This document shows, piece after piece, positions 16,223 through 24,842 of a stretch of DNA of 64,000 bases; position 1 is the first letter of the stretch, and each line of letters begins with the position of its first letter. Source of the DNA: an uncultured beta proteobacterium (GTDB taxonomy: Bacteria > Pseudomonadota > Gammaproteobacteria > Burkholderiales > Burkholderiaceae_C); assembly GCA_903897925.1 (NCBI GenBank), contig CAIUDG010000024.1, positions 1 through 64,000 on the forward strand, given 5' to 3'. The translations under genes and the position numbers were made by a program. The notes under the pieces are model-generated. The model saw nothing but the letters and a program-made list of their open reading frames with translations. It had not been told where the DNA came from and made no database searches.

Positions 16223-17950
16223 GTGGATGCATTGGCCAATGGCGCTGTGCTTGACGGCTTGTCAGCGGGGCAGCAGCGCAACCGCCTGACCGTGTTGCAA
16301 CGCTATGTTGCCCGCTACCAGCGGGCGCAGCTGGAAGTGCAGGAGAACATAGCGGCGCTGCACGAACAGATCCGCGCCTTGCAGCACCTTCGCAACAACC
16401 TTGCGGCGCCGCCCGAGGTGCGCGCCCGGGCTGGGCGCTATGTGCTGCACAGTGAATCGGTGCTGCTGCATTGGCGTGCATTGCGCCAGCAGCTGGAGGG
16501 CGTGTCGAACCGCCAGTTGCCCAGTGTGCTGGCGCCGGTGGCGCAGTTTCCCATGCGCGACCCAGCTGCCCGTATGGATGCACTGCAGCACAGTCTTGCG
16601 CTGATCGACCCGCTGCTGGAATCCCTGCGGCGCTGGAATGTGCTGGACTTGCACCATGAATTGCTGCAGCAGTACCGGCAGTTCGAAGCGCCCGCGTCGG
16701 CGCGCCAGGGGCCGCTCCCGGTGCGGACCGGGGCCCAGCGTTTACAAGACTATGCCGCGCTGGTGCATGCGGCGTTGGTGCGTTTGCAGGACCGCGCGGC
16801 GGAATTCGAAATCCAGCGCCAGGCCCTGGTGGCAATGCGCACGGTGAATATGGCGGGGCTGGTTGCCGCTCACTACCGCCAACTGCAGGAAGCGCACAGT
16901 GTGCTCCAGCAGTGGCAAAGCCAATGCCGCGATCTGCTGACCATGATTGCGCAGGAAGCTCAGGAAGCGCAGGGCCTGCAGGACCCGGCCGTCGGCGTCG
17001 CTGGCGCCGCGCCACCCGCGCGGCGCCAGCTGCGTTCGCACTTGCCGGACATTGAAGATGCGCTGGAGGACCTGTTTTCGAATATGCAGATGCTGCCGGG
17101 TGCCGAGGCGCTAGAAGACAGCCGCGCCTTTCTGGCGCGCCACAGCGCCGCGTCGCACAGTGCGGCGCAGGACCTGGCCGATTGTGCGCTGCCGCCAGGC
17201 AGCGGCGCTTTCGGCGCCATGGCCTGCCAGGCCGGGCTGCCCGAAGGGCTGACATCCATGCAGGCCGGGTACGCCGCGCAGTGGCGCACCCAGGCCCAGT
17301 TGTTTGCCTACAGCGTGCCGCTGGGGCAGGACCGCAATACCCGGCGCTATACCTTTGCCGACCAGAGTTATGTCGAGATTCAGGCCTACCAGCCAACCCT
17401 GCTGACGAGCAGCCGCAGCGACTGGGCGGTGCTCGGCGTGGGCCTGTTGGCGGCACTGGTGGGCGCCATGGTGTCCGGTGGCGTGTTCGGTGCCTGGATG
17501 CTGCTGGGTGGCCTGGCCGGGGCGCTGGTGGGCGTGGGAACGGCACGCCTGGGGCGGCCTTTGGATGCCGCCTGGCAGGGCTATGCGGCGCACTATTTCA
17601 GCGCCGAGGGCGACCGCGCGCCGTGGGGGGGCCGCTATTTTTATGGCTGGAAACAATCTTCTGGCGTGACAGCGCCGGTGCGGCTGGAGGGCAGCGCCGC
17701 CGCGCAAATTTTTTCCAACTTTGCCGACCATGCGCAGGATTTTTCCTGGCACGGCTGGTGGGCTGGCGCTGCCGAACTGCGCCCGCCAACGCCGGCCCAC
17801 CAGGTCGATCACCTGGTGCAGGCCATGGCGGCGCTACCGGGGGTACTTGCTGCCCCGCTGGGCGCGCTTGCGCCACTGCCGCTGCAAGGCAGCACGCCCG
17901 GGCTGGCGCTGTTGGCGCCGAGCGCAGCGCCGCAGGGTAGTGCAGGGTAG
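16223..17950 (+). CDS. Paralogue C of an unrecognised three-gene family (575 aa)
   Basis: Third and longest of the tandem paralogues. It starts at a GTG preceded by AGGAG. The first 330 residues are strongly helical with coiled-coil-like stretches (about 20-60, 170-250), much longer than in A or B. The shared domain at about 345-540 has W-x-T-x-A-x-x-F (354-361), RRYTFADQSYVEIQAYQP (374-391), a hydrophobic hairpin (about 401-440, rich in Gly), RPLDAAWQGYAAHYF (445-459), YFYGW (472-476), NFAD (499-502) and F-SWHGWW (507-513; an H-G pair where A and B have W-R), then LVQAMA. There is no signal peptide. It ends the probable operon and is followed by a small tandem repeat and a GC-rich hairpin. 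Confidence 0.72.
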   Translation: MDALANGAVLDGLSAGQQRNRLTVLQRYVARYQRAQLEVQENIAALHEQIRALQHLRNNLAAPPEVRARAGRYVLHSESVLLHWRALRQQLEGVSNRQLPSVLAPVAQFPMRDPAARMDALQHSLALIDPLLESLRRWNVLDLHHELLQQYRQFEAPASARQGPLPVRTGAQRLQDYAALVHAALVRLQDRAAEFEIQRQALVAMRTVNMAGLVAAHYRQLQEAHSVLQQWQSQCRDLLTMIAQEAQEAQGLQDPAVGVAGAAPPARRQLRSHLPDIEDALEDLFSNMQMLPGAEALEDSRAFLARHSAASHSAAQDLADCALPPGSGAFGAMACQAGLPEGLTSMQAGYAAQWRTQAQLFAYSVPLGQDRNTRRYTFADQSYVEIQAYQPTLLTSSRSDWAVLGVGLLAALVGAMVSGGVFGAWMLLGGLAGALVGVGTARLGRPLDAAWQGYAAHYFSAEGDRAPWGGRYFYGWKQSSGVTAPVRLEGSAAAQIFSNFADHAQDFSWHGWWAGAAELRPPTPAHQVDHLVQAMAALPGVLAAPLGALAPLPLQGSTPGLALLAPSAAPQGSAG

Positions 17951-17969
17951 TGCAGGTTGTGCAGGTTGT
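17932..17969. repeat. Short tandem repeats spanning the paralogue C stop codon
   Basis: Two copies of GCAGGGTAGT (17932-17951) are followed directly by two copies of GCAGGTTGT (17952-17969). The first pair encodes the last residues and the TAG stop of paralogue C. The pattern suggests recent slippage at the 3' end of the gene: loss of one copy would still end the protein at a TAG. Confidence 0.6.
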
Positions 17970-17970
17970 G

Positions 17971-17993
17971 CCCGGCGCAGCGCCTGCGCCGGG
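17971..17993 (+). terminator. GC-rich hairpin after the three-paralogue operon
   Basis: A perfect 9-bp stem (CCCGGCGCA/TGCGCCGGG) encloses a 5-base loop, 20 bases after the stop codon. No T-run follows, so it may stabilise the 3' end or work as a weak terminator rather than a classical one. Confidence 0.4.
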
Positions 17994-18089
17994 GTCTGCG
18001 CCTGGCAAGTCCATTTGCGCTGTCGGGGGTTGGGCGCATCGGGTCCAATGGCGGTTCACGTTTCACAGGCGCGCGCCGCCAAGCCTCCG

Positions 18090-18878
18090 ATGGACTTATT
18101 GCTCGACCCGAATCTCTGGATGGCGTTTGCCATGTTGACCGCACTGGAACTTGTTCTGGGCATCGACAACATCATCTTCATTTCGATTCTGGTGGGGCGC
18201 CTGCCGCCAGCGCAGCGTGACCGGGCGCGGCGCCTGGGGCTGGGCTTTGCCATGCTGTCGCGCCTGGCCTTGTTGCTGACCCTGAGTTGGGTCATGGGTC
18301 TGACAGCGGAGTTGTTTGTGCTGCTGGGCCGGGGTTTCAGCGGGCGCGATCTGGTGCTGCTCGGCGGCGGGCTGTTTTTGCTTTACAAGGCGGCCCATGA
18401 AATTTTTCAGGAAGTCGAGTCGCCGGCGTCCGGTGCCGCTGCGGACCCTGCCGGCGCCAGCGGCTTCAGTGGTGTCAGCCAGGGCGTGGGTGGCCGCTTG
18501 TTCTGGTCCGTGATTGTGCAAATCGGCCTGGTCGATATTGTGTTTTCACTGGACTCGGTGATCACAGCCGTTGGCATGGTGGACCAGATTGGCGTGATGG
18601 TCGCTGCCGTGGTGGCCTCGGTCGCCCTGATGCTGCTGGCGGCCAAGCCGATTGGTGATTTTGTCGATCGCCAGCCTTCGGTCAAGGTGCTGGCGCTGGC
18701 CTTCTTGCTGTTGGTGGGCGTGGCGCTGTGCGCCGAAGCCTTTGACCAGGCGCTGCCCAAGGGTTATCTCTACGCGGCCATGGCTTTTGCCCTGGCCGTG
18801 GAGGCACTGAACATCCGCGCGCGCAGCAAGCGCGCAGCGCTGCAAGGCGGCGCCCGAGGGCGCTGCAGCTGCGGTTAA
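18090..18878 (+). CDS. TerC family integral membrane protein
   Basis: A 262-residue TerC-family membrane protein, a group linked to metal (often manganese) export and tellurite resistance. The two hallmark acidic membrane motifs are present: GIDNIIFISI near residue 24 and DIVFSLDSV in the second half. About seven membrane helices are expected, split by a Gly/Ala/Pro-rich loop (ESPASGAAADPAGASG). An in-frame ATG at 18048 would add 14 residues, but the ATG at 18090 starts right at the family N-terminus. The stop overlaps the stop of the convergent ABC ATPase gene by four bases (TTAA). The precise substrate is unknown. Confidence 0.88.
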   Translation: MDLLLDPNLWMAFAMLTALELVLGIDNIIFISILVGRLPPAQRDRARRLGLGFAMLSRLALLLTLSWVMGLTAELFVLLGRGFSGRDLVLLGGGLFLLYKAAHEIFQEVESPASGAAADPAGASGFSGVSQGVGGRLFWSVIVQIGLVDIVFSLDSVITAVGMVDQIGVMVAAVVASVALMLLAAKPIGDFVDRQPSVKVLALAFLLLVGVALCAEAFDQALPKGYLYAAMAFALAVEALNIRARSKRAALQGGARGRCSCG

Positions 18879-20221
18879 ACCAGGCGCGCCTCTTCGCTGG
18901 CGTCGACTTCTTCGGGCACGAACACCATGCGCGTCTTCGGATTGAAGTCCATCAGGCCGGCATAGCGGCCCCAGGCGATCATGGTCTGGAATGTCTTCTC
19001 GGGGTTGTCGTAAGGCAGGGCGCTGGCGATGTCTTTGATGATCTTGGCTTCTTCCACTTCTTCATATTCCTTGAGCAGGGCAATGATGATGTGGAACAGG
19101 CGCAGCTTGTAAACCTGCTCGGAAAAAATGGCGTGGCGGCCCTTGCGGTCGGCCGAAACGAATTTCTTGCCGAGCTCGGTGAAGCGCACTTCCTGCTTCG
19201 GCGTTTCGATGAAATCAAGAATTTCCGCAGCCTTGACGATGGAAATGGTTTCGCCGAATTCTTTGCCGATCTCGTCCGAGATGTCGTAGATATTGGTCAG
19301 CTCGGGGGTGTCGTGCATCATGCTCAGCAGACCCAGAATCTGGCCCACGGGCACCAGCGGAATCGATTCCATGCGCGAACGGCCGCGCGAAATCGGCTGG
19401 CCGGCAATGGCGGTTTCGGGCGGCAGGTCGGGCAGGTTCAGCGTGGTGATGGTTTCATGGATGATGCTGACCAGGCGCTGGAACTCAGGGTCGCGCGAAT
19501 CGCGCGGGTAGGGCAGGTTGTTTTCCAGCACCAGGCCGATGCGGCCCGGGCGCGGGAACAGCACCACGATGCGGTTGGCCATTTCCACGGCTTCTTCAAT
19601 GTTGTGCGTGACCATGAAGATGGAACTCAGGCCGCTGCTCGGGCTGCGCCACAGACTGATCAGTTCCTGGCGCAGGTTTTCTGCGGTAAGCACATCGAGT
19701 GCGCTGAAGGCTTCGTCCAGGCACAGCATTTTGGGCTGTGACACCAGGGCACGCGCCATGCAAAAGCGCTGGCGCATGCCGCCCGAGAGTTCGCGAGGGT
19801 AAGCGGCGTGGTAGTTGCCCAGGCCGATCATTTCAATGGCGCGGTCCACCGCGGCCTGTTTTTCGGCGCGGTCCATGGTGCGCGACATCAGGCCGACAGC
19901 CACGTTTTGTTCCACCGTAAGCCAGGGATAGAGGGCGAAGGTCTGGAACACGATGGAGGCGTCCGGGTTGACGCCGTCCAGCGGTTTGCCATTGCGCAGG
20001 ACGCGGCCGGAGCTGGGTTCCACCAGCCCGGTCAGGCAGCGCAGAATGGTTGACTTGCCGGAACCGGACTGTCCCAGCAGGGCCAGCAGCTCGCCCGGGC
20101 GCACCGCCAGGTCGATGTTTTCCAGGACCTTGAGTTCGTGGCCACCGCCAGTGACAAAAACTTTGTTGACGGCATTCAGCTCGGCAACCGGAAGCGGCAA
20201 ATCATGGTTTGTATGGGGCAT
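18875..20221 (-). CDS. ABC transporter ATPase with AAA-associated C-terminal domain
   Basis: A 448-residue ATPase of the nitrate/sulfonate/taurine class. The N-terminal ABC domain (about 10-250) has Walker A GQSGSGKST, Q-loop FQTFALYPW, signature LSGGMRQR and Walker B MLCLDEAFSALD. The C-terminal part (about 290-440) matches the AAA-associated domain seen in a subset of such ATPases, with GKKFVSADRKGRHAIFSEQ as a visible core. The gene lies 5 bases after the stop of its twin-domain permease and clearly forms an operon with it. No binding-protein gene is beside it, so the substrate is unknown; the nearby TauE exporter gives only a weak hint at sulfonates. A paralogous pair lies at 56990-60041. 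Confidence 0.92.
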   Translation of the reverse strand: MPHTNHDLPLPVAELNAVNKVFVTGGGHELKVLENIDLAVRPGELLALLGQSGSGKSTILRCLTGLVEPSSGRVLRNGKPLDGVNPDASIVFQTFALYPWLTVEQNVAVGLMSRTMDRAEKQAAVDRAIEMIGLGNYHAAYPRELSGGMRQRFCMARALVSQPKMLCLDEAFSALDVLTAENLRQELISLWRSPSSGLSSIFMVTHNIEEAVEMANRIVVLFPRPGRIGLVLENNLPYPRDSRDPEFQRLVSIIHETITTLNLPDLPPETAIAGQPISRGRSRMESIPLVPVGQILGLLSMMHDTPELTNIYDISDEIGKEFGETISIVKAAEILDFIETPKQEVRFTELGKKFVSADRKGRHAIFSEQVYKLRLFHIIIALLKEYEEVEEAKIIKDIASALPYDNPEKTFQTMIAWGRYAGLMDFNPKTRMVFVPEEVDASEEARLV

Positions 20222-20226
20222 GGTGC

Positions 20227-21969
20227 TTAGTCCAGACGGAAACGATTTTCAGCGAAGGCATAGAGCCGGCGCCAGACGAATTTGTTCATCAGCACAACGA
20301 ACAGTGACATCACGCCGATGCTGACGATGATCAGCGGCGTATTGCCGGTTTGGGTGACGTTGGCAATATAGGCACCCAGGCCGTCGGCCTGCAGGGTGGT
20401 GTCGCCCCAGGTGGCCAGTTCGGCAACAATGCTGGCGTTCCAGGCGCCGCCGGCCGCAGTACAGGCGCCGGTGACCCAGAACGGAAAAATTGCCGGCAAG
20501 ATCAGGGTGCGCCACAGGTCCCAGCGGCGCAGGCCGTAGACGGTGGCGGCTTCCTTCAGGTCGTTTGGCACCGCCATGGCACCGGCGATCACGTTGAACA
20601 GGATGTACCACTGGGTGCCCATGGCGATCAGCAGGATGCTGCCCCAGTTCAGGGTGATGTGGGCGGCGACAAAAAAGCCGACCATCACCGGGAAAGTCAT
20701 GTTCACCGGGAAGGAGGCGCCGATTTGTGCCAGCGGCTGCAGGTACCGGGCGATGTTGGGCTGGAAGCCGATCCAGACGCCGATCGGCACCCAGATCAAG
20801 GTGGCCACCACCGTCATGGCCAGCACCCGCAGCATGGTCAGCAGGCCGAGCCACAGCACGTGGCCGACCAGCTCCCAGCTCAGCACGCCGTGCAGCACTT
20901 CCACCGCAGCAATGACACCGACCAGGACTTCGTAGCCAATCCACAGGCACAGCAGCGCCACCAGCGCGTTCCAGAGCCATTCGCGCTGGGTGTTGCGCAC
21001 CGGGCGGCTGGACTGGCCGCGCTTGCCTTCGAAGCGTTGCAGGCGGTTCAGCAGGGGTTGGGCGATTTTTTCGTCCAGCCAGGTGAAGACATAGGCGCCA
21101 CGCAGCAGGTCATAAACCCAGGATTTCGGCGCGCTGGCGGACTCGGTCAGCTCAATCTTGAACTTGTCGGCCCAGGCCAGCAGTGGCCGCCAGACCAGCT
21201 GGTCGCTGACCAGAATCAGGGTGATCATGGCCAGCACGGCCCAGCCGGCGGCGGCGTTGTCACCGCGCCCGATGGCGCCGGCCATATAAGAGCCCAGGCC
21301 GGGCAGCTGGATGTTCTGGTTCATCACGCTGATGGCTTCGCTTTGCGTTACGAAGAACCAGCCGCCGCCAAACGACATCATCGAGTTCCAGATCAGGCTG
21401 TGCGTGGAGGCCGGCAGCTCCAGGGTGCGAAAGCGCTGCCAGCGGCTCAGCCCGTAGGTGGCGGCGGCTTCCTGCATGTCGCTGGGGATGGTGACCATGG
21501 AGTGGTAGAAGCCGAACGCCATGTTCCAGACCTGGCCGGTAAAGATGGCGAAGATGGCGGCGCACTCAACGCCCATCAGGCTGCCCGGGAACAGGGCCAT
21601 GAAGCCGGTGACGGTGGCCGACAGAAAGCCCAGCACCGGGACCGACTGCAGCACGTCCAGCGCCGGCAGGATGAAGGCCCGTGCACGCAGGCTTTTGGCG
21701 GCGATATAGGCGGTCAGGATGGCAAAGAACAGGGAAAACGCAAAGGCGATCCACATGCGCAGCAGGGTGCGGCCGGCATAGTAGGGAATCATCCACGCAG
21801 AGGCGTCGATTTCCGGCATGGTCTGCGGATCAAACGCCACCACCATGCCACGGCCAAAGTGCAGCGTGCTCCAGAGCAACGCAAACAGGGACATCATCAC
21901 CAGGGCGTCAATCCAGCCAAAACCGGCGCGCACCGGCTGGACTGCAAGTTGTGGGGCAGTGCTTTTCAT
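20227..21969 (-). CDS. Twin-domain ABC transporter permease
   Basis: A 580-residue inner-membrane permease formed by two fused BPD_transp_1 units. Two EAA loops that contact the ATPase are visible: EAAATYGLSRWQRFRTLELP in the first half and EAATVYGLRRWDLWRTLILP in the second. About 10-12 membrane helices are expected, with a cytoplasmic linker in the middle (around EGKRGQSSRPVRN). A fused permease of this kind needs only an ATPase dimer and a binding protein to form an importer. I chose the ATG at 21969; the frame runs on to a TTG at 22032. The partner ATPase follows after 5 bases. No binding protein is encoded nearby. Confidence 0.92.
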   Translation of the reverse strand: MKSTAPQLAVQPVRAGFGWIDALVMMSLFALLWSTLHFGRGMVVAFDPQTMPEIDASAWMIPYYAGRTLLRMWIAFAFSLFFAILTAYIAAKSLRARAFILPALDVLQSVPVLGFLSATVTGFMALFPGSLMGVECAAIFAIFTGQVWNMAFGFYHSMVTIPSDMQEAAATYGLSRWQRFRTLELPASTHSLIWNSMMSFGGGWFFVTQSEAISVMNQNIQLPGLGSYMAGAIGRGDNAAAGWAVLAMITLILVSDQLVWRPLLAWADKFKIELTESASAPKSWVYDLLRGAYVFTWLDEKIAQPLLNRLQRFEGKRGQSSRPVRNTQREWLWNALVALLCLWIGYEVLVGVIAAVEVLHGVLSWELVGHVLWLGLLTMLRVLAMTVVATLIWVPIGVWIGFQPNIARYLQPLAQIGASFPVNMTFPVMVGFFVAAHITLNWGSILLIAMGTQWYILFNVIAGAMAVPNDLKEAATVYGLRRWDLWRTLILPAIFPFWVTGACTAAGGAWNASIVAELATWGDTTLQADGLGAYIANVTQTGNTPLIIVSIGVMSLFVVLMNKFVWRRLYAFAENRFRLD

Positions 21970-22044
21970 GGAATGGGTGTCAGGTGGACGTTTCTTTTCA
22001 TGTGGTGCAGCGCCGCTGGCACCACTCCCCAAGGTTGGGCGATT

Positions 22045-22167
22045 CTACGGTTTGCGCATCCAGCGGATCCAGCAGGCCCCACACAGCCAGCGGATTTTTT
22101 GGATCTGGCAACCGCCTTCGGGCGGCTTTTCCGTGTGGCAGTGGCTGCAGGTTTTGTAGGTGCGCAT
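22045..22167 (-). CDS. Possible small zinc-ribbon protein (40 aa)
   Basis: A 40-codon frame with a CxxC...CxxC arrangement: TCSHCH near the start and LCGACW at residues 28-33, with a further Cys at 20. This would fit a small zinc ribbon. It sits alone between the permease start and the divergent TauE gene. The ribosome-binding site is weak. A small hairpin in the DNA (CCGCC-TTCG-GGCGG, 22112-22125) lies inside it. It may be real, but the evidence is only the Cys spacing and position. Confidence 0.35.
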   Translation of the reverse strand: MRTYKTCSHCHTEKPPEGGCQIQKIRWLCGACWIRWMRKP

Positions 22168-22278
22168 GTGGGCAAGACTAGCCGGGCCAAATGACAAAAA
22201 AGTGACAAATTGGCCGACTGTGCCCGTGCGGCTTGAATTTCTGTCACAGTCCTGGGTCTTCATGGGGATGGGAAAACG

Positions 22279-23019
22279 ATGTTGCTGTTTGTGATTCTGG
22301 TGGCCGGCATCTGGGCCGGTCTGCAAAACGCCCTGGCCGGCGGTGGTTCGTTCATTACCTTGCCGGTGCTGATGCTGTCGGGCATGAGTCCGTTGGCCGC
22401 AAATATCACGTCCACCGTGGCCTTGTTTCCGGGCCAGGTGACTTCCGGTTTTGCCGGGCGGTCAATGGTGACTGGCGCCGGTCGTCTGCCGTTTCGGGCG
22501 CTGTTTTTGCTGAGTATTCTGGGTGGCGTGGTCGGCGGCCTGCTGTTGTTGAATACGCCGTCGTCGGTGTTTGCCCGGCTGGTGCCCTGGCTGGTGTTGT
22601 TCGCTACCACGGTGTTTGCCTGGGGCAGTTTTTTTCGCAAAAGTACCGAGAGCACGCGCCATCTGGGACCGCTGGGTGCCGCGCTGGCGCAATTTTGCAT
22701 TGCCGTATATGGCGGCTATTTTGGCGGCGGCATCGGTTTTCTGATGGTGGCGGCGCTGACGCTGGCCGGTTTGCCAACGCGCAATGCCAGCGCCACCAAG
22801 AATGCCCTGGCCGGCGTGATGAACGCGTCGGCGGTGCTGCTGTTCATGACCTCCTCGCAAGTGCACTGGCTGCAAGCCGCAGTGCTCGGCGGCGGCGCCA
22901 TTCTGGGCGGCCTGATGGGCAACTGGGCCCTGCATCGGATCAATGAGCGCCTGTTGCGGGTGGTAATTGTCTGTATTGGCGTGCTGCTGACGGGTGGGCT
23001 GTTTTTGCGGCCAATTTAA
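22279..23019 (+). CDS. TauE/SafE family sulfite/anion exporter
   Basis: A 246-residue integral membrane protein of the TauE/SafE family, which exports sulfite, sulfoacetate or related anions. The two halves of the family repeat are visible: LQNALAGGGSFITLPVLMLS...NITSTVALFPGQ near the N-terminus and GGYFGGGIGFLMVAALTLAG...NASATKNALAGVMNASA in the second half. About eight membrane helices are expected. The stop overlaps the convergent PAS gene stop by four bases (TTAA). The real substrate is unknown. Confidence 0.88.
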   Translation: MLLFVILVAGIWAGLQNALAGGGSFITLPVLMLSGMSPLAANITSTVALFPGQVTSGFAGRSMVTGAGRLPFRALFLLSILGGVVGGLLLLNTPSSVFARLVPWLVLFATTVFAWGSFFRKSTESTRHLGPLGAALAQFCIAVYGGYFGGGIGFLMVAALTLAGLPTRNASATKNALAGVMNASAVLLFMTSSQVHWLQAAVLGGGAILGGLMGNWALHRINERLLRVVIVCIGVLLTGGLFLRPI

Positions 23020-23405
23020 GCCGCCCCGGGGGCGCGCGCCGCGCGCGCCACGGCGACCGAGCCGAGGCTGCCCTGTGCCGGGTCGCTGACCACGGCGAAC
23101 CCCATTTCCACATAGACCGTGGTGCCCGAGCGGTGCAGCGCCTTGGTCAGCGTGGGTTTGCCTGAGTGCTTGGTGCCGCCAGACTCCATGGCCGCCCGGT
23201 AGCCGGCCCAGTGCGCTGGACGCAAGCGCTCCGGAATCATGACATCCAGGCTCTGGCCGAGGACTTCCTCCGGGGTGAAGCCAAACAGGCGCTGCGCCGC
23301 AGCGTTCCAGCGCCGGATGCGCCCCTCGCGGTCGGCATAAATGATGGCATCAGCGCACTGCTCCAGAATGGCGGCGCAAAGCGTGTTCGGTAAATCGTGG
23401 GTCAT
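23016..23405 (-). CDS. Single-domain PAS protein (129 aa)
   Basis: A short protein consisting of one PAS domain (about 8-120). Typical elements are AIIYADREGRIRRWNAAAQRLFGFTPEEVLGQ and the later SLDVMIPERLRPAHWAGYRA. It has no output domain, so it would have to act by binding a partner, or it could be a small ligand or redox sensor. The frame is open upstream, but the ATG at 23405 begins just before the PAS core. It ends four bases inside the TauE stop, in convergent orientation. Confidence 0.8.
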   Translation of the reverse strand: MTHDLPNTLCAAILEQCADAIIYADREGRIRRWNAAAQRLFGFTPEEVLGQSLDVMIPERLRPAHWAGYRAAMESGGTKHSGKPTLTKALHRSGTTVYVEMGFAVVSDPAQGSLGSVAVARAARAPGAA

Positions 23406-23709
23406 GCGGGGGTTCCCAATGGGGCGTTGTGGTCGCCGATCTTGGCGGGAAATGCCGTTCTTGTAAATTGGCGGCGCCTGGCCCTGCTCTGCTAGACTGC
23501 CGGCTCTGTGGTGGCGGCAGCTGACTGGCACGCCGTAACGCCGATTCCATTTCCCTGATGGACCTGAATCGGGTCTGCCGGCCCTGCGTGTGGCTGGGCA
23601 GCATGTGGCTACCGCAGGATGCACCGTTTCGAAGCGCTGCATACCGGCAGGCTTCCCCTGGGGTGAGGCCCTGCCGTGGGCGGCGCTTCACTTATCTCAA
23701 AGGGAAGCC

Positions 23710-24828
23710 ATGTCTTATCTGCAGTTACTCGACGCCATCATTCAATCCACCACCGCACCGGCCGCCGTCCAGACCGACCGTGACAGTGCCTTTCCGCGTG
23801 CCACCGTGGACGCCCTGGGCAGCGCCGGCCTGCTCGGTCTGGTCAGTGCCAAGGAAGTGGGCGGCCTGGGCCTGGGCCTGGCGGAAGCGGCCCAGGTGAT
23901 TGAACGCCTGTCCAAGGCCTGTTCGTCCACCGCCATGGTGGTCTGCATGCACTATTGCGGCACCACCGTGATTGAAAAATTCGGCAGTGAAGCGCTGCGC
24001 CGCGATATCGCCGCCGGCCGCCACCTGACCACATTGGCCTGGTCCGACGCTGGTTCGCGCAGCCATTTCTGGGCGCCTGTGGGTGCCGTGCGCCAGGACG
24101 GCAACGAAGCCGTGATCGATGGCAACAAGACCATGGTGACCTCGGCCTGCGAAGCCGACTCCTATGTCTGGTCGACCGGCCCGATGGCGGCCGAAGGCAT
24201 GAGCACGCTGTGGCTGGTGGACCGCCGCAACGCCGGCCTGAGCGAAGCCAAATTCTTTGACGGCATGGGCCTGCGTGGCAACCGCTCCTCGCCGATCAGC
24301 GCCAAGGGCATGCGCCTGCCGCTGTCGGCCATGCTGGGCGCCGATGGCGCCGCCTTTGACACCATGATCAATACCGTGCTGCCGGTGTTCGCCACTCTGA
24401 ATGCGTCCTGTTCCATTGGCCTGATGGACGCCGCCCTGCAGGCTGCCTGTGCCCACGTCAGTGGCAGCAAGCTGGAACACATTCAGACCGCGCTGGCCGA
24501 TCTGCCGACCATCCGTGCCTACCTGGCGCGCGGCCAGATCAAGGCCGATTGCGCCCGCACCCTGCGTGACGACACCCTGGCGGCGCTGGCCGCTGGTCGT
24601 GCCGATGCCATGCTGCGCGTGATGCAGGTGAAGGTGACGGCGGCGGAAGCCGCCCTGGAAGTCAGCGACATCGCCATGCGTGTCTGCGGCGGCGCTGCGT
24701 TCCGCAAGGACGTCGGCATTGAACGCTACTTCCGCGATGCCCGTGCCGCCTCCATCATGGCGCCGACCTCGGACGTGTTGTATGACTTCATTGGCAAGGC
24801 CATTTGCGGCATGCCGGTGTTCGGTTAA
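23710..24828 (+). CDS. Acyl-CoA dehydrogenase-like flavoprotein
   Basis: A 372-residue protein of the acyl-CoA dehydrogenase superfamily, with the helical N-terminal domain, a central beta region (LAWSDAGSRSHFWAPVGAV...VIDGNKTMVTSACEAD) and the C-terminal helical FAD domain (MQVKVTAAEAALEVSDIAMRV...). In the C-terminal region true dehydrogenases often have a catalytic Glu (YEGT-like motif); here the equivalent stretch reads MAPTSDVLYDFIG with no such Glu. It may therefore be a monooxygenase-type member (DszC/SfnC-like) or another flavoenzyme. AAGGGAAG precedes the ATG. It is the first of three co-directional genes, 14 bases before a leaderless PhnD-like protein. Confidence 0.85.
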   Translation: MSYLQLLDAIIQSTTAPAAVQTDRDSAFPRATVDALGSAGLLGLVSAKEVGGLGLGLAEAAQVIERLSKACSSTAMVVCMHYCGTTVIEKFGSEALRRDIAAGRHLTTLAWSDAGSRSHFWAPVGAVRQDGNEAVIDGNKTMVTSACEADSYVWSTGPMAAEGMSTLWLVDRRNAGLSEAKFFDGMGLRGNRSSPISAKGMRLPLSAMLGADGAAFDTMINTVLPVFATLNASCSIGLMDAALQAACAHVSGSKLEHIQTALADLPTIRAYLARGQIKADCARTLRDDTLAALAAGRADAMLRVMQVKVTAAEAALEVSDIAMRVCGGAAFRKDVGIERYFRDARAASIMAPTSDVLYDFIGKAICGMPVFG

Positions 24829-24842
24829 GGCGGGAGTTGCAC

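Noticed and set aside
13558-17950. Phage or mobile-element origin of the three-paralogue operon
   Set aside because: No integrase, transposase, flanking repeats or tRNA site is visible, and the GC-rich codon use looks like that of the neighbours.
22112-22130. CCGCC-TTCG-GGCGG hairpin followed by CTTTT
   Set aside because: It looks like a plus-strand terminator, but no plus-strand gene ends there, and it falls inside a possible minus-strand microprotein.
20350-22194. A 614-codon plus-strand frame opposite the twin permease
   Set aside because: It has a Gln/Gly/His-rich translation without any domain, while the minus strand has two EAA loops and membrane helices.
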